Shown here: positions 33,647-45,287 of the stretch, piece by piece | Position numbering within the stretch: position 1 is the stretch's first letter | How the letters are laid out: each line of letters begins with the position of its first letter | NCBI RefSeq assembly: GCF_900109575.1 | Contig: NZ_FOAF01000013.1 | Location: 1-64,000 of the forward strand | DNA: 64,000 bases | Source: Olivibacter domesticus | GTDB taxonomy: Bacteria > Bacteroidota > Bacteroidia > Sphingobacteriales > Sphingobacteriaceae | Direction of reading: 5' to 3' | Position numbers and translations under genes: made by a program | Notes under the pieces: generated by a model | What the model was told of the DNA's origin: nothing | The model's input: only the letters and a program-made list of their open reading frames with translations | Databases searched by the model: none

Positions 33647-36600
33647 TTAAACTTCCTCTTTAGAAGCTAAAAGCTGGTCGTATTCTTCTTTAGATCCTAC
33701 GATAATACGATCATAGGCACGTAAACCAGTACCCGATGGAATTAGGTGACCAACAATTACGTTTTCTTTCAAACCTAATAAATCATCGCGCTTGCCACTG
33801 ATAGCAGCCTCGTTTAATACTTTCGTTGTCTCCTGGAAGGACGCAGCCGAGATAAATGACTTCGTACCTAATGAAGCACGTGTAATACCCTGTAACATAG
33901 GGCTAGACGTAGCGGCAATGGCATCACGAACTTCTACTAACTTTAGATCACGGCGTTTCAAACTAGAATTTTCTTCACGAAGCTTACGCAATGACACGAT
34001 CTGTCCTGCTTTAAGTTCATTGGAATCACCTGAATCCGTAACCACTTTCTTATCGTACATAGAATCGTTTTCTTCATTGAAATCCCACTTGTTTACGGCG
34101 TCTTTTTCTAAGAAACGCGTATCGCCTGGATCCTCAATCATTACCTTCTGCATCATTTGGTGTACAATCGTTTCGAAATGCTTATCGTTGATTTTCACAC
34201 CTTGCAAACGATAAACCTCTTGTATACCATTTACTAAATACTCTTGTACTGCAGCAGGACCTTTGATAGCTAGAATATCAGAAGGCGATATAGAGCCATC
34301 CGATAGCGGCATGCCCGCTTTTACAAAGTCGTTATCCTGTACTAAGATGTGTTTAGAAAGAGGAACCAAGTATTTTTTTACTTGACCATCACGAGACTCG
34401 ATCTGAATTTCGCGATTACCACGTTTCACTCCACCTAAAGTTACTACACCGTCTATTTCCGTCACTACTGCCGGATTCGAAGGATTACGAGCTTCAAACA
34501 ATTCAGTTACCCGAGGTAAACCTCCTGTAATATCTCGCGTCTTACCGGCAGAACGAGGAATTTTAGCAATGATTTCTCCAACTTTTGCTTTACCCTGATG
34601 ATCAACACTGATGTGTGCGCCAACAGGTAAATTGTAAGTACGAATAACGTCTCCTACATTATCTAAAATCTTAATAGCAGGGTTTTTCGTTTTATCTCTT
34701 GTATCTATAATCACTTTTTCACGGTGACCAGTTTGTTCATCTGATTCTTCGCGGAAAGTAACTCCTTCGATAATAGATTCAAACTCAACTTTACCGGCAA
34801 ACTCAGAAATGATAACTGCATTATAAGGGTCCCAAGAACAGATTCGATCACCTTTTGTTACTTTGTCGCCGTCAGCAACATATAAGAACGAACCATAAGG
34901 GATGTTATTCGTCATCAAAACCTTTTTAGATTCAGGCTCTAAAATACGGAACTCGCCCGAACGCCCCAGCACAATTTGCAGTTTACCTTCTTCTGTCTCG
35001 CGCTCCACAGACCGCATATTCTCAAATTCGATGATACCATCAAATTTTGCAACAACCTGAGACTCCGCCGCAATATTAGAAGCCGTACCACCCACGTGGA
35101 ATGTACGAAGTGTTAACTGTGTACCAGGCTCTCCGATCGATTGAGCAGCGATTACACCAACTGCTTCACCCATTTGAACACGTTTTCCGGAAGCAAGATT
35201 TCGCCCATAACACAATGCACAAACACCACGTTTGCTTTCACAAGTTAATACAGAACGTATTTCGATACCTTCAACTGAAGACTGTTCAATCTTTGCAGCA
35301 ATTTCTTCCGTAATATCCTCATCCGCACTTACCAACAGTTCGTTTGTCAAGGGATCGTACACATCATGTAGTGAAGTACGACCCAAAATACGGTCATATA
35401 ACGGCTCAACAATATCTTCGTTATCTTTTAACGCAGTGGTAAAGATACCTCTTAAGGTACCACAATCTACCTCACCAACAATCATGTCTTGCGCAACGTC
35501 ATGCAAACGACGAGTTAGGTAACCGGCATCTGCCGTTTTTAAAGCTGTATCCGCAAGACCTTTACGGGCACCGTGTGTCGAGATAAAGTATTCAAGTACA
35601 GAAAGCCCTTCTTTAAAGTTAGAAAGAATAGGGTTCTCAATGATTTCTCCACCTGACGAACCTGATTTTTGAGGTTTAGCCATCAAACCACGCATACCGC
35701 AAAGCTGACGAATCTGCTCCTTGGAACCACGTGCACCAGAATCCAACATCATATATACCGAATTGAAGCCTTGGTTATCATTAGATAAGATATCCATTAC
35801 GTTAGCTGTCAAACGGTTATTGATACGTGTCCAGATATCAATGATTTGGTTATAACGTTCGTTATTCGTAATGAATCCCATGTTATAGTTATTCATTACC
35901 TCTTCAACTTCTTTAGTAGCCTGGCCAATCAAATCTGCTTTCGCATCAGGTATATTTAAATCCTGCAAATTAAATGATAAACCACCACGGAATGCCATCT
36001 GGAAGCCTAACTCTTTAATATCATCTAAGAATTGAGCAGCCCTTGCCATACCGGTAATTTTTACTACCTCTCCGATAATGTCACGCAAAGATTTCTTTGT
36101 TAACAACTCGTTGATATAACCCACTTCAAGCGGCACCATCTGGTTAAAGAGAACACGACCTACAGTTGTATCGATAACGCCCTTTACGATGTTTCCATCT
36201 TTATCTTTAATGTTGGTTTTTACCTTAATAAACGCATGTAAATCAATTTGCTTCTCATTATAAGCAATGATAACTTCTTCTGGTGAATAAAAAGCCATTC
36301 CTTCACCTTTCACTACACGCGATTCATCCGTCTTGCGGCCTTTAGTGATGTAATAAAGACCCAATACCATATCCTGTGAAGGTACTGTAATTGGTGTACC
36401 ATTGGCAGGATTCAAGATATTGTGAGCAGCCAACATTAATATCTGTGCTTCCAAAATTGCAGCATTACCTAAAGGTAAATGAACCGCCATCTGGTCACCG
36501 TCAAAATCGGCGTTGAACGCTGTACATACTAATGGATGTAGTTGAATCGCTTTACCCTCCACTAACTTAGGTTGGAAAGCCTGAATACCCAAACGGTGTA

Positions 36601-37927
36601 ACGTAGGAGCACGGTTCAATAGAACGGGGTGACCCTTTAGCACATTCTCCAAAATATCCCAAACAATTGGGTCCTTGCGGTCCACAATTTTTTTGGCCGA
36701 TTTCACCGTTTTTACTACACCACGCTCAATCATTTTACGAATGATAAATGGTTTATAAAGTTCGGCGGCCATATCTTTAGGCAAACCACACTCGTGCAAC
36801 TTCAAGTTAGGTCCAACCACAATTACCGAACGAGCCGAGTAATCAACACGTTTACCTAACAAGTTTTGGCGGAAACGACCTTGTTTACCTTTTAAAATAT
36901 CAGATAATGACTTTAAAGCACGGTTACCTTCCGTTTTAACAGCATTCACTTTACGTGAATTGTCAAACAAGGAATCGACCGCTTCTTGAAGCATACGTTT
37001 TTCATTACGTAAAATCACCTCAGGAGCTTTAATTTCAATTAGACGTTTTAAACGATTATTACGGATAATTACCCTACGATATAAATCATTAAGATCCGAT
37101 GTTGCAAATCGGCCACCTTCTAACGGCACTAATGGGCGTAATTCGGGTGGAATAACAGGAACGATCTTAACAATCATCCATTCAGGACGGTTTTCAATAC
37201 GATCTCTTGATCCACGGAAAGCTTCCACTACCTGAAGGCGTTTCAATGCCTCATTTTTACGTTGTTGCGATGTTTCATTTGCCGCTTGATGGCGAAGATC
37301 ATAGGAAAGTTGATCTAAATCGATGCGATGCAATAGTTCTTCTAATGCCTCCGCTCCCATTTTCGCGATAAATTTTTGAGGATCTTTATCATCCAAATAC
37401 TGATTTTCTTTTGGTAAAGTATCCAAAAGATCCAAGTATTCCTCTTCAGTTAAGAAATCCATATATTGGATGCCATCCTCTTCCTTAATACCGGCTTGGA
37501 TAACTACGTAACGCTCGTAGTAAATAATCATATCCAATTTCTTGGTAGGAAGTCCTAACAAGTAACCTATCTTATTTGGAAGCGAACGGAAATACCAAAT
37601 GTGTGCAACGGGAACGACCAAATTAATGTGTCCCATACGCTCACGACGTACCTTTTTCTCTGTTACCTCTACTCCACAACGATCACAAACAATACCTTTA
37701 TAACGTATACGTTTATATTTACCGCAATGACATTCGTAGTCTTTTACCGGACCAAAGATACGCTCGCAGAATAGACCATCACGTTCCGGTTTGTAAGTAC
37801 GGTAATTGATGGTTTCTGGTTTTAACACCTCACCACTTGAACGCTCCAAGATAGCTTCTGGAGACGATAAGCTGATGGTTATCGAGGTGAAGTTGCTTTT
37901 TATTTTATTATCCTTTTTGTAAGACAT
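33647..37927 (-). CDS. rpoC: DNA-directed RNA polymerase subunit beta'
   Basis: The 1426-aa protein starts [13 protein letters not shown]. The N-terminal zinc site is Cys66, Cys68, Cys81 and Cys84; the catalytic loop NADFDGDQ has Asp474, Asp476 and Asp478 for Mg. Further on are the trigger-loop region and the second zinc site [13 protein letters not shown]. It forms the active centre with beta. Length is typical of Bacteroidota. rpoB lies upstream on the same strand with an 82-bp gap containing a repeat hairpin. Confidence 0.98.
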   Translation of the reverse strand: MSYKKDNKIKSNFTSITISLSSPEAILERSSGEVLKPETINYRTYKPERDGLFCERIFGPVKDYECHCGKYKRIRYKGIVCDRCGVEVTEKKVRRERMGHINLVVPVAHIWYFRSLPNKIGYLLGLPTKKLDMIIYYERYVVIQAGIKEEDGIQYMDFLTEEEYLDLLDTLPKENQYLDDKDPQKFIAKMGAEALEELLHRIDLDQLSYDLRHQAANETSQQRKNEALKRLQVVEAFRGSRDRIENRPEWMIVKIVPVIPPELRPLVPLEGGRFATSDLNDLYRRVIIRNNRLKRLIEIKAPEVILRNEKRMLQEAVDSLFDNSRKVNAVKTEGNRALKSLSDILKGKQGRFRQNLLGKRVDYSARSVIVVGPNLKLHECGLPKDMAAELYKPFIIRKMIERGVVKTVKSAKKIVDRKDPIVWDILENVLKGHPVLLNRAPTLHRLGIQAFQPKLVEGKAIQLHPLVCTAFNADFDGDQMAVHLPLGNAAILEAQILMLAAHNILNPANGTPITVPSQDMVLGLYYITKGRKTDESRVVKGEGMAFYSPEEVIIAYNEKQIDLHAFIKVKTNIKDKDGNIVKGVIDTTVGRVLFNQMVPLEVGYINELLTKKSLRDIIGEVVKITGMARAAQFLDDIKELGFQMAFRGGLSFNLQDLNIPDAKADLIGQATKEVEEVMNNYNMGFITNNERYNQIIDIWTRINNRLTANVMDILSNDNQGFNSVYMMLDSGARGSKEQIRQLCGMRGLMAKPQKSGSSGGEIIENPILSNFKEGLSVLEYFISTHGARKGLADTALKTADAGYLTRRLHDVAQDMIVGEVDCGTLRGIFTTALKDNEDIVEPLYDRILGRTSLHDVYDPLTNELLVSADEDITEEIAAKIEQSSVEGIEIRSVLTCESKRGVCALCYGRNLASGKRVQMGEAVGVIAAQSIGEPGTQLTLRTFHVGGTASNIAAESQVVAKFDGIIEFENMRSVERETEEGKLQIVLGRSGEFRILEPESKKVLMTNNIPYGSFLYVADGDKVTKGDRICSWDPYNAVIISEFAGKVEFESIIEGVTFREESDEQTGHREKVIIDTRDKTKNPAIKILDNVGDVIRTYNLPVGAHISVDHQGKAKVGEIIAKIPRSAGKTRDITGGLPRVTELFEARNPSNPAVVTEIDGVVTLGGVKRGNREIQIESRDGQVKKYLVPLSKHILVQDNDFVKAGMPLSDGSISPSDILAIKGPAAVQEYLVNGIQEVYRLQGVKINDKHFETIVHQMMQKVMIEDPGDTRFLEKDAVNKWDFNEENDSMYDKKVVTDSGDSNELKAGQIVSLRKLREENSSLKRRDLKLVEVRDAIAATSSPMLQGITRASLGTKSFISAASFQETTKVLNEAAISGKRDDLLGLKENVIVGHLIPSGTGLRAYDRIIVGSKEEYDQLLASKEEV

Positions 37928-37939
37928 AGCTCTTATATA

Positions 37940-38001
37940 GTTATGAGTTGAGGGCTATGAGTTATGAGTTGTCCTGCAACTCGTAACTCATAACCCATAA
38001 C
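37940..38001. repeat. ATGAGTT-type hairpin in the rpoB-rpoC gap
   Basis: CTATGAGTTATGAGTTG (37955-37971) is matched by CAACTCGTAACTCATAA (37977-37993) around a 5-nt loop, 15 of 17 complementary; outside this GTTATGAGTTG repeats once more at the left and CCCATAAC at the right. It sits in a polycistronic RNA, so it must be read through or processed. Confidence 0.6.
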
Positions 38002-38009
38002 TGTAAACA

Positions 38010-41000
38010 TTAATCCAACGTGATATCCAAACCTAAGCCGCGAAGCTCGTGCACCAATACATTAAATGATTCTGGTACTGACGGTGTTGGTAAATTATCA
38101 CCCTTAACGATCGCTTCGTATGTTTTGGCTCTACCGATAACGTCATCCGACTTAACGGTAAGTATCTCTTGAAGTATATTTGATGCACCAAATGCTTCCA
38201 ATGCCCAAACCTCCATCTCACCAAAACGCTGACCACCAAACTGTGCTTTACCACCAAGAGGTTGTTGCGTAATAAGGGAGTACGGTCCGATAGAACGTGC
38301 GTGCATCTTATCATCTACCATGTGTCCCAGTTTAAGCATATAGATTACACCAACAGTTGTAGGCTGGTCAAAGCGCTCACCTGTTAAACCATTGTGTAAA
38401 TAAGTCCTACCAGATGCTGGTAATTCGGCTTTCGACACCCATCCCTCTACTTCTTCAGTGGTAGCACCGTCGAAAATAGGAGTTGCGAACTTCATGCCTA
38501 ACTTTTGTCCGGCCCAACCCAATACAGTCTCATATATCTGGCCAAGGTTCATCCGCGATGGTACACCTAATGGATTTAATACGATATCTACCGGTGTTCC
38601 ATCTTCCAAGAAAGGCATATCTTCATCACGTACAATACGTGCAACAATACCTTTATTACCGTGGCGTCCTGCCATTTTATCCCCCACTTTAAGTTTACGT
38701 TTTTTAGCAACATAAACTTTAGCCATCTGCACAATGCCTGAAGGTAGTTCATCACCAACTGTTATAGCAAATTTATCCCGGCGATAAGCGCCTAACTCCT
38801 CATTCAATTTAATGTTATAGAAGTGCAATGCCTGTTTTACCAGTTCATTCTTATCATCGTCGGTCGTCCACTTCATAGGGTTAATATTAGCAAAATCTAA
38901 CTCTGCCAACATTTTTTGAGTAAATTTAGCTCCTTTAGGTATAAGAAGCTCCTTATACACATTATATACACCTTGGGACGTCTTACCGTTAACAACAACA
39001 AACAGCTTATCAATAAGTCTTTCTCTTAATTGACGTACAGCACGTTCGTGGTTCAGATCTAATTTTTCAATAGCTGCTTTTTCTTCTTTTTTATCAGTTT
39101 TCTTAGCTCTAGAGAATAATTTAGTATCAATGACAACACCTCTTATAGATGGCGGAGTTTTTAAAGAAGCATCCTTAACATCACCCGCTTTATCTCCAAA
39201 GATGGCACGTAAAAGTTTCTCCTCTGGAGAAGGGTCAGACTCACCTTTAGGTGTAATCTTACCGATTAGAATATCACCCTCACGCACTTCAGCACCGATA
39301 CGGATGATACCATTCTCATCTAGATCTTTCGTTGCTTCTTCAGAAACATTAGGGATATCAGATGTTAACTCCTCTTCTCCACGTTTTGTATCCCGGACTT
39401 CCAATTCAAATTCTTCAATATGAAGAGATGTAAAGATGTCCTGACTAACCACACGTTCGGAAATAACAATCGCATCCTCAAAGTTATACCCTTGCCAAGG
39501 CATGAAAGCTACCTTTAAGTTACGGCCAAGTGCTAACTCGCCATTTTCAGTCGCATATCCCTCACATAATACCTGCCCTTCTACTACGCGTTGTCCTTTG
39601 CGAACAATAGGCTTTAGATTAATACAGGTACTTTGGTTTGTTTTCTTAAATTTAATTAAGCGATATGTTTTGATATCATCGTCAAAAGAAACAAGTTTTT
39701 GATCTTCATTTCGATCATATTTGATCTTAATTTCATTTGCATCAACATATTCTACTACACCATTTCCTTCAGCGTTTATTAATGTACGGGAATCACTTGC
39801 CACTCGCCCTTCCAGACCTGTACCTACAATTGGCGCTTGCGGACGCAATAATGGAACGGCCTGACGTTGCATGTTAGACCCCATCAATGCACGGTTCGCA
39901 TCATCATGCTCTAAGAAAGGAATCAAAGAAGCTGCAATTGAGGTGATCTGGTTTGGCGCGATATCCATTAGATCTAACCTTTCCGGTTCAATAATAGGAA
40001 AGTCACCTTCAAAACGTGCTTTTACTTTTGGAGTGGAGAAATTACCTTTGTCGTCATATTCAGCATTCGCCTGCGCAATGGTTTTACCATCCTCGTCTTC
40101 TGCCGATAAATAGATAACAGGTTCCTCAACCACTACCCTTCCCTCCTCTACTTTCCGATATGGTGTTTCAATGAAACCAAGGTTATTAATTTTCGCATGT
40201 ACACATAGCGACGAGATCAAACCAATATTAGGTCCCTCAGGTGTCTCAATGGTACACAATCTTCCATAATGCGTATAATGGACGTCACGAACCTCAAATC
40301 CTGCACGTTCGCGAGAAAGACCACCAGGCCCTAAGGCAGAAAGACGACGCTTGTGCGTAATCTCCGCTAGTGGATTCGTTTGGTCCATAAACTGAGATAA
40401 TTGATTCGTTCCAAAGAATGAATTAATTACCGACGATAAAGTACGCGCATTAATCAAATCTGTTGGCGTAAAGACCTCATTATCCCGAATGTTCATCCGT
40501 TCACGTATAGTACGTGCCATACGCGAAAGGCCGACACCGAATTGCGCATATAATTGCTCGCCTACGGTACGGACACGACGGTTAGATAAGTGGTCAATAT
40601 CATCCACCTCAGCTTTTGAATTGATTAGATTTATCAAATATTTAACGATCGCAATAATATCTTGTTTCGTTAATACTTTCGTTTCATCAGGTGTATCCAA
40701 TTTTAATTTGCGGTTAATGCGGTAACGACCTACATCACCCAAATCATATCTTTTATCAGAGAAGAATAAGCGATCAATAATACCGCGTGCTGTTTCTTCA
40801 TCAGGTGGTTCTGCATTACGCAACTGACGGTAAATATGTTCTACAGCTTCTTTCTCTGAGTTGGAAGTATCTTTCTGTAAAGTATTATATATAATAGAAT
40901 AATCTGCATTGTTTGCCCCATCCTCTTTTGTCAGAATAATGGATTTAACACCAGCATCTATTATCATATCGATGTGATCATCTTCTAGAACTGTTTCACG

Positions 41001-41819
41001 CTCTAGAATAATCTCATTACGATCTATCGATACAACTTCACCAGTATCTTCATCTACAAAGTCTTCTACCCATCTCTTAAGTACTCTTGCTGCCAGTTTA
41101 CGGCCCACTAATTTCTTAAGACCAGATTTACTAACTTTAACTTCATCAGCCAATTCAAATAATTCAAGAATATCTTTATCTGAATCATAACCAATAGCAC
41201 GTAGAAGAGTAGTTACTGGGAATTTCTTTTTCCGATCTATGTAAGCATACATGACATTATTTACGTCAGTAGCGAACTCGATCCAAGATCCTTTAAAAGG
41301 AATAACTCTTGCCGAGTAAAGTTTGGTGCCATTGGTATGGCGGCTTTGGCCAAAGAATACACCAGGCGAACGGTGAAGTTGTGAAACAATAACCCGCTCA
41401 GCGCCATTAATTACGAAAGTACCTTTAGGTGTCATATAAGGAATTGTTCCTAAATAAACATCTTGTACAATAGTTTCGAAATCCTCGTGTTCTTCATCAT
41501 TACATGATAAACGCAACTTAGCCTTCAGCGGAACGCTGTAAGTTAAGCCTCGTTCAATACATTCCTGAATATCATAACGTGGCGGATCGATAAAATAATC
41601 CAAAAATTCAAGTACGAATATGTTTCTTGAATCAGAAATAGGAAAGTTTTCAGAAAAAACTTTGAACAGCCCTTCCTGGTGGCGGTTATCAGAAGTAGTT
41701 TCCAACTGGAAAAACTCCCTGAAAGATTGCAATTGCACATCCAGAAAATCAGGATAGTCGATGACTTTTTTGCTGGTTGCAAAGTTTACTCTTTCGTTAC
41801 GAATATCTTTGTTTGCCAA
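38010..41819 (-). CDS. rpoB: DNA-directed RNA polymerase subunit beta
   Basis: The 1269-aa protein begins [18 protein letters not shown]. The rifampicin-binding cluster is near residues 470-500: [20 protein letters not shown] then [15 protein letters not shown]. The residues equivalent to E. coli Asp516, His526 and Ser531 are Asp479, His489 and Ser494, so this copy looks rifampicin-sensitive in sequence. The C-terminus is the usual short LGLDITLD. The upstream rplL gap contains attenuator-like stems. Confidence 0.98.
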   Translation of the reverse strand: MANKDIRNERVNFATSKKVIDYPDFLDVQLQSFREFFQLETTSDNRHQEGLFKVFSENFPISDSRNIFVLEFLDYFIDPPRYDIQECIERGLTYSVPLKAKLRLSCNDEEHEDFETIVQDVYLGTIPYMTPKGTFVINGAERVIVSQLHRSPGVFFGQSRHTNGTKLYSARVIPFKGSWIEFATDVNNVMYAYIDRKKKFPVTTLLRAIGYDSDKDILELFELADEVKVSKSGLKKLVGRKLAARVLKRWVEDFVDEDTGEVVSIDRNEIILERETVLEDDHIDMIIDAGVKSIILTKEDGANNADYSIIYNTLQKDTSNSEKEAVEHIYRQLRNAEPPDEETARGIIDRLFFSDKRYDLGDVGRYRINRKLKLDTPDETKVLTKQDIIAIVKYLINLINSKAEVDDIDHLSNRRVRTVGEQLYAQFGVGLSRMARTIRERMNIRDNEVFTPTDLINARTLSSVINSFFGTNQLSQFMDQTNPLAEITHKRRLSALGPGGLSRERAGFEVRDVHYTHYGRLCTIETPEGPNIGLISSLCVHAKINNLGFIETPYRKVEEGRVVVEEPVIYLSAEDEDGKTIAQANAEYDDKGNFSTPKVKARFEGDFPIIEPERLDLMDIAPNQITSIAASLIPFLEHDDANRALMGSNMQRQAVPLLRPQAPIVGTGLEGRVASDSRTLINAEGNGVVEYVDANEIKIKYDRNEDQKLVSFDDDIKTYRLIKFKKTNQSTCINLKPIVRKGQRVVEGQVLCEGYATENGELALGRNLKVAFMPWQGYNFEDAIVISERVVSQDIFTSLHIEEFELEVRDTKRGEEELTSDIPNVSEEATKDLDENGIIRIGAEVREGDILIGKITPKGESDPSPEEKLLRAIFGDKAGDVKDASLKTPPSIRGVVIDTKLFSRAKKTDKKEEKAAIEKLDLNHERAVRQLRERLIDKLFVVVNGKTSQGVYNVYKELLIPKGAKFTQKMLAELDFANINPMKWTTDDDKNELVKQALHFYNIKLNEELGAYRRDKFAITVGDELPSGIVQMAKVYVAKKRKLKVGDKMAGRHGNKGIVARIVRDEDMPFLEDGTPVDIVLNPLGVPSRMNLGQIYETVLGWAGQKLGMKFATPIFDGATTEEVEGWVSKAELPASGRTYLHNGLTGERFDQPTTVGVIYMLKLGHMVDDKMHARSIGPYSLITQQPLGGKAQFGGQRFGEMEVWALEAFGASNILQEILTVKSDDVIGRAKTYEAIVKGDNLPTPSVPESFNVLVHELRGLGLDITLD

Positions 41820-41861
41820 GGGAATTAGATTTTAGTTTAAATTAAACTTCGGACGACATGT

Positions 41862-41948
41862 TTCGCCTCATGCGAGGCTTTGTACAGTCAAACAATTTTC
41901 ACGGATTATAAAAAACGGCAATAGACCCCAGTAAAAATACCGGAGTCT
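41862..41948 (-). promoter_or_regulatory. Two attenuator-like hairpins between rplL and rpoB
   Basis: One stem is GCCTC-ATGC-GAGGC near 41866-41879. The other pairs AGACCCCAGTA (41923-41933) with TACCGGAGTCT (41938-41948), 9 of 11 paired. On the minus strand it is followed by a delayed U-run. E. coli has an attenuator in the same gap; function here is inferred from position. Confidence 0.5.
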
Positions 41949-41978
41949 AAAACCATCTAGGACTTCTTTAGATGAGAA

Positions 41979-42359
41979 TTATTTGATCTCAACTACAGCT
42001 CCTGCTTCTTCTAGTTGTTTTTTCAAAGCTTCTGCTTCGTCTTTCGCTACACCAGTTTTTAATTCTTTAGGTGCGCCATCAACTAAATCTTTAGCTTCTT
42101 TAAGACCTAAACCTGTTAAGTCTTTAACTAATTTAACAACAGCTAATTTTTGACCACCAGCTTCTTTCAAGATTACATCAAAAGATGTTTTCTCTTCAGC
42201 AGCAGCAGGAGCATCACCACCTGCAGCAGGGCCAGCAACAGCTACAGCTGCAGCAGCTGGCTCAATACCATACTCATCTTTTAAGATTTGAGCTAACTCG
42301 TTAACTTCTTTTACTGTTAAGTTTACCAACTGCTCAGCAAACGCTTTTAAATCTGCCAT
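41979..42359 (-). CDS. rplL: 50S ribosomal protein L7/L12
   Basis: The 126-aa acidic protein has an N-terminal dimer domain ([22 protein letters not shown]), a hinge of Ala, Gly and Pro (about 33-55) and the C-terminal domain binding factors ([29 protein letters not shown] split, [16 protein letters not shown]). L7/L12 forms the stalk recruiting EF-Tu and EF-G. It lies 66 bp after rplJ in the leftward operon. Confidence 0.97.
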   Translation of the reverse strand: MADLKAFAEQLVNLTVKEVNELAQILKDEYGIEPAAAAVAVAGPAAGGDAPAAAEEKTSFDVILKEAGGQKLAVVKLVKDLTGLGLKEAKDLVDGAPKELKTGVAKDEAEALKKQLEEAGAVVEIK

Positions 42360-42425
42360 TTTATTTTAAATTTTTGAATTTACTTTTGTAATGAATTAAA
42401 TTATTATAACGGTTTAAGGATTCCG

Positions 42426-42944
42426 TTAACCTCTTTCTTGTAAAGTTTTAACTAAACCTGCGATTGTACTACCACTCGATTTAAGAGCAGAAATAACATT
42501 TTTAGCAGGTGATTGAAGCAACCCAACAATTTCGCCGATAAGCTCTTCTTTAGATTTAAGTGCTACCAATGTATCTAGTTGGTTATCCCCAACAAACACA
42601 GCAGCATCAATATAAGCTCCTTTTAAAAGAGGTTTATCACCTTCCTTACGAAGTTCTTTGATAAGCTTAGCAGGAAGATTGCCCACTTCAGAGAATAAAA
42701 GTGTTGAAGCACCTTTCAATACATCCTTTAATTCGGCTGTATCAACGCCTGCTCCTTCAAGTGCTTTCTCAATTAATGAGTTTTTAGCAACCTGAATCTT
42801 AATGCCTCTTTCAAAACACTTTCTACGAATGTTGTTGATTTTTGCTACAGTCAAATCAGCAGTATCAGCAATATAAAAATTACCGTAAGATTTGATCTGA
42901 TCAGTTAAAGCTTGAACAATTTCTTGTTTTTCTTCTTTTCTCAT
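42426..42944 (-). CDS. rplJ: 50S ribosomal protein L10
   Basis: The 172-aa protein starts MRKEEKQEIVQALTDQIKS, with NNIRRKCFERGIKIQVAKNSL and the C-terminal helix (AKNVISALKSSGSTIAGLVKTL) that holds L7/L12 dimers. It begins 2 bp after the rplA stop, so translation is coupled and there is no room for a separate L10 leader. Confidence 0.96.
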   Translation of the reverse strand: MRKEEKQEIVQALTDQIKSYGNFYIADTADLTVAKINNIRRKCFERGIKIQVAKNSLIEKALEGAGVDTAELKDVLKGASTLLFSEVGNLPAKLIKELRKEGDKPLLKGAYIDAAVFVGDNQLDTLVALKSKEELIGEIVGLLQSPAKNVISALKSSGSTIAGLVKTLQERG

Positions 42945-42946
42945 GA

Positions 42947-43645
42947 TTAAATCCCCGCTACTGATTTAGTTTCTATTTGAACACCCGGACTCATTGTTGA
43001 TGAGAGATGGATGCTCTTGAAATATGTTCCTTTTGCTGCAGATGGTTTTAACTTAGAAATTGTTTGGAGAACCTCTAAGGCATTTTCATAAATCTTATCT
43101 GCATCAAATGACACCTTACCTACCGAAGCATGGATGATACCGGTTTTATCAACTTTGAAGTCAATCTTACCACCTTTAACATCAGTTACGGCCTTACCCA
43201 CATCTTGGGTAACAGTACCTGATTTAGGGTTTGGCATCAAGTTGCGAGGTCCTAAAATACGACCCAGTCTACCTACTTTAGCCATCACACTAGGCATGGT
43301 AATAATGATATCAACGTCGGTCCATCCACCTTCAATCTTGCTGATATACTCATCTAAACCTACGTAATCCGCACCAGCTGCTTTAGCTTCTTCTTCCTTG
43401 TCAGGAGTACATAAAACTAAAACACGTACGGTCTTACCGGTTCCATGAGGCAAAGTAGCAATACCACGCACCATTTGATTTGCCTTACGAGGGTCAACGC
43501 CTAAACGGACGTCAATATCAACCGAAGCATCAAATTTAGTGGTAGTAATATCCTTTACTAAAGCCGAAGCTTCTTGCAAAGTATATGCTTTACCAGCTTC
43601 AATTTTGGATAGTGCCGCTTTTTGATTTTTTGTTAATCTAGCCAC
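42947..43645 (-). CDS. rplA: 50S ribosomal protein L1
   Basis: The 232-aa protein has [50 protein letters not shown], and [20 protein letters not shown], all canonical. L1 forms the mobile stalk at the E site and in E. coli represses its own operon. It follows rplK after 24 bp. Confidence 0.97.
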   Translation of the reverse strand: MARLTKNQKAALSKIEAGKAYTLQEASALVKDITTTKFDASVDIDVRLGVDPRKANQMVRGIATLPHGTGKTVRVLVLCTPDKEEEAKAAGADYVGLDEYISKIEGGWTDVDIIITMPSVMAKVGRLGRILGPRNLMPNPKSGTVTQDVGKAVTDVKGGKIDFKVDKTGIIHASVGKVSFDADKIYENALEVLQTISKLKPSAAKGTYFKSIHLSSTMSPGVQIETKSVAGI

Positions 43646-43669
43646 TTTCTTAAATTGATTTCTGTTAAA

Positions 43670-44113
43670 TTAATTGTTCCAGGGTGCATCACCTGATACA
43701 GTGATACCCATACTACGCGCTGTACCCGCAACCATCTTCATAGCTGCTTCCACAGTAAATGCGTTCAAGTCTGTCATTTTATCTTTGGCGATGTTTTCAA
43801 CCTGTTCCCAAGTTACTTTTCCTACCTTTTTACGGTTAGGCTCACCAGACCCTCCTTTGATACCCGACACTTCAATTAATTGAATTGCTACAGGAGGAGT
43901 TTTAATGATAAAATCAAATGACTTATCGGCATAAACCGTAATGACAACAGGTAATACTTTGCCTGGCTTGTCCTGGGTACGTGCATTAAACTGCTTGCAA
44001 AACTCCATGATGTTCACTCCCTTAGCACCTAAAGCAGGTCCTACTGGAGGAGACGGATTAGCTGCGCCACCCTTCACCTGTAATTTCACTAACGCACTGA
44101 CTTCTTTTGCCAT
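43670..44113 (-). CDS. rplK: 50S ribosomal protein L11
   Basis: The 147-aa protein has [23 protein letters not shown] split over 10-32, [13 protein letters not shown] and a C-terminal RNA-binding domain ending in [13 protein letters not shown]11 binds the GTPase-associated centre of 23S rRNA. A promoter with an inverted repeat lies in the gap between nusG and this gene, so rplKAJL-rpoBC may have its own start. Confidence 0.97.
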   Translation of the reverse strand: MAKEVSALVKLQVKGGAANPSPPVGPALGAKGVNIMEFCKQFNARTQDKPGKVLPVVITVYADKSFDFIIKTPPVAIQLIEVSGIKGGSGEPNRKKVGKVTWEQVENIAKDKMTDLNAFTVEAAMKMVAGTARSMGITVSGDAPWNN

Positions 44114-44218
44114 TTTTGATTCTAATTTTTAATTACTAAATGTTTGTTAGTAAGTTGGAAGCAATATAACGTAACATTTATTATGTGCATAATTACACAC
44201 GCTCTTTTTAAGAGAGCG

Positions 44219-44249
44219 CAAAAATACAACAAAATTCAGATAATAACAA
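44219..44249 (-). promoter_or_regulatory. Internal promoter upstream of rplK (TTG-N20-TATTTTTG)
   Basis: On the minus strand TTG is at 44249-44247 and TATTTTTG at 44226-44219, spacer 20 bp. It lies in the nusG-rplK gap and overlaps the left arm and loop of the perfect inverted repeat 44224-44283. Downstream a hairpin GCGCTCT-AAAAAGAGCG follows at once. Confidence 0.6.
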
Positions 44250-44283
44250 AAACATTTTGTCTTTTTTCTGAATTTTGTTGTAT
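44224..44283. repeat. 17-bp perfect inverted repeat overlapping promoter
   Basis: ATACAACAAAATTCAGA (44224-44240) is exactly complementary to TCTGAATTTTGTTGTAT (44267-44283), spacer 26 nt. One arm overlaps the -7 box and spacer of the rplK promoter. It could be an operator, or a stem in the RNA that passes from nusG. Confidence 0.8.
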
Positions 44284-44324
44284 CAAGTTCTTGGATTGCA
44301 TTGAGAACGACCGTATGGTTAGCG

Positions 44325-44870
44325 TTACTCTTTCTCAACCTGCATATAATTAAGCTCTAATGGGGTTTTTCTTCCGAATACTTTAACCATTACCTTAAGC
44401 TTCTTCTTTTCTTCGTTAACTTCTTCGATTTCACCTGAGAAGCCATTAAACGGTCCATCAGTAACCTTTACGGCTTCACCAACATAATATGGCACATTCA
44501 TCATCTCGCCCTGCTCACTCATCTCATCCACAGTGCCTAGAATTCGATTTACTTCTGCTTGACGCAGGGGAATTGCATTACCCGCATTATCTCCTAAAAA
44601 TCCGATTACACTATTAATATTCTTGATTACGTGCTCTAATTCTCCATCAAGAGAAGCTTCCAGTAAAACATAACCAGGATAATAATTTCTCTCCTTAGCT
44701 ATTTTCTTACCTTCTCTCATTTGAAAATATTTCTCCATAGGAATTAAAACCTGTGGGATCAAATGATTAATGCCTAAGCGGTTAACTTCAGCTTCTATAT
44801 ATTGCTTTACTTTCTTTTCTTTGCCGCTAACCGCACGTACAACATACCATTTCAATTGCTGATCTGCCAT
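44325..44870 (-). CDS. nusG: Transcription termination/antitermination protein NusG
   Basis: The 181-aa protein has the NGN domain (LKWYVVRAVSGKEKKVKQYIE, NYYPGYVLLEA) and a C-terminal KOW domain (AVKVTDGPFNGFSGEIEEVNE). NusG binds the polymerase clamp and couples transcription to translation. Preceded by secE as in most bacteria. It has a consensus AGGAGG ribosome binding site, rare here. Confidence 0.97.
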   Translation of the reverse strand: MADQQLKWYVVRAVSGKEKKVKQYIEAEVNRLGINHLIPQVLIPMEKYFQMREGKKIAKERNYYPGYVLLEASLDGELEHVIKNINSVIGFLGDNAGNAIPLRQAEVNRILGTVDEMSEQGEMMNVPYYVGEAVKVTDGPFNGFSGEIEEVNEEKKKLKVMVKVFGRKTPLELNYMQVEKE

Positions 44871-44878
44871 TCTATAAT

Positions 44879-44884
44879 CCTCCT
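44879..44884 (-). promoter_or_regulatory. Consensus Shine-Dalgarno for nusG
   Basis: AGGAGG on the minus strand, 8 nt before the ATG at 44870. Most genes in this window have AT-rich leaders without such a site. Confidence 0.8.
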
Positions 44885-44889
44885 GATTT

Positions 44890-45084
44890 TTAGGTTGTTG
44901 TACCGTATATAAGTTTTAAGATTGCACTTGATGATTGATCCATCGCCAATACCACAAGGGCTATAATGATGGACGCAACGAGCACAACTACAGCAGAATT
45001 CTGTAACTCCGACCAAGTAGGCCAAGATACCTTCTGAGTCATCTCGTGATAAGAATCTTTTATAAAATCAAGTACGTTTGCCAT
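44890..45084 (-). CDS. secE: Preprotein translocase subunit SecE
   Basis: An ATG at 45132 opens the frame further, but ATG 45084 gives MANVLDFIKDSYHEMTQKVSW, the usual start, and 64 aa. A conserved amphipathic helix (VSWPTWSEL) precedes a single membrane span (AVVVLVASIIIALVVLA). SecE stabilises SecY in the translocon. It lies between tRNA-Trp and nusG. Confidence 0.95.
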   Translation of the reverse strand: MANVLDFIKDSYHEMTQKVSWPTWSELQNSAVVVLVASIIIALVVLAMDQSSSAILKLIYGTTT

Positions 45085-45164
45085 TGTTAGTATGAAATAT
45101 ATTTCTAAGACTTCGCGGCCTGCTGTCAACATTATAAAGCTAACGGAAACCGATTTCTATTAAG

Positions 45165-45235
45165 CACGGGCACAAGGATTCGAACCCTGATCAAAGGTTT
45201 TGGAGACCTCTATTCTACCATTGAACTATGCCCGT
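45165..45235 (-). tRNA. tRNA-Trp (CCA)
   Basis: Acceptor arms ACGGGCA and TGCCCGT pair fully with discriminator G. The anticodon loop CTCCAAA gives anticodon CCA. The T-loop GGTTCGAATCC is standard. 3' CCA is not encoded. It lies between tuf and secE. Confidence 0.97.
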
Positions 45236-45237
45236 GT

Positions 45238-45276
45238 AAAAACAATCAGCTAATGGGGTTAACCAATTAGCTGATT
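45238..45276 (-). terminator. Terminator-like hairpin between tuf and tRNA-Trp
   Basis: AATCAGCTAAT (45244-45254) pairs with ATTAGCTGATT (45266-45276), followed on the minus strand by GTTTTTA, directly before tRNA-Trp. It would separate tuf from the downstream genes, at least in part. Confidence 0.75.
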
Positions 45277-45287
45277 TATATGTCAAA

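Noticed and set aside
44144-44353. Open frames on both strands in the nusG-rplK gap
   Set aside because: They cover the inverted repeat and promoter, have no family resemblance and overlap the nusG end.
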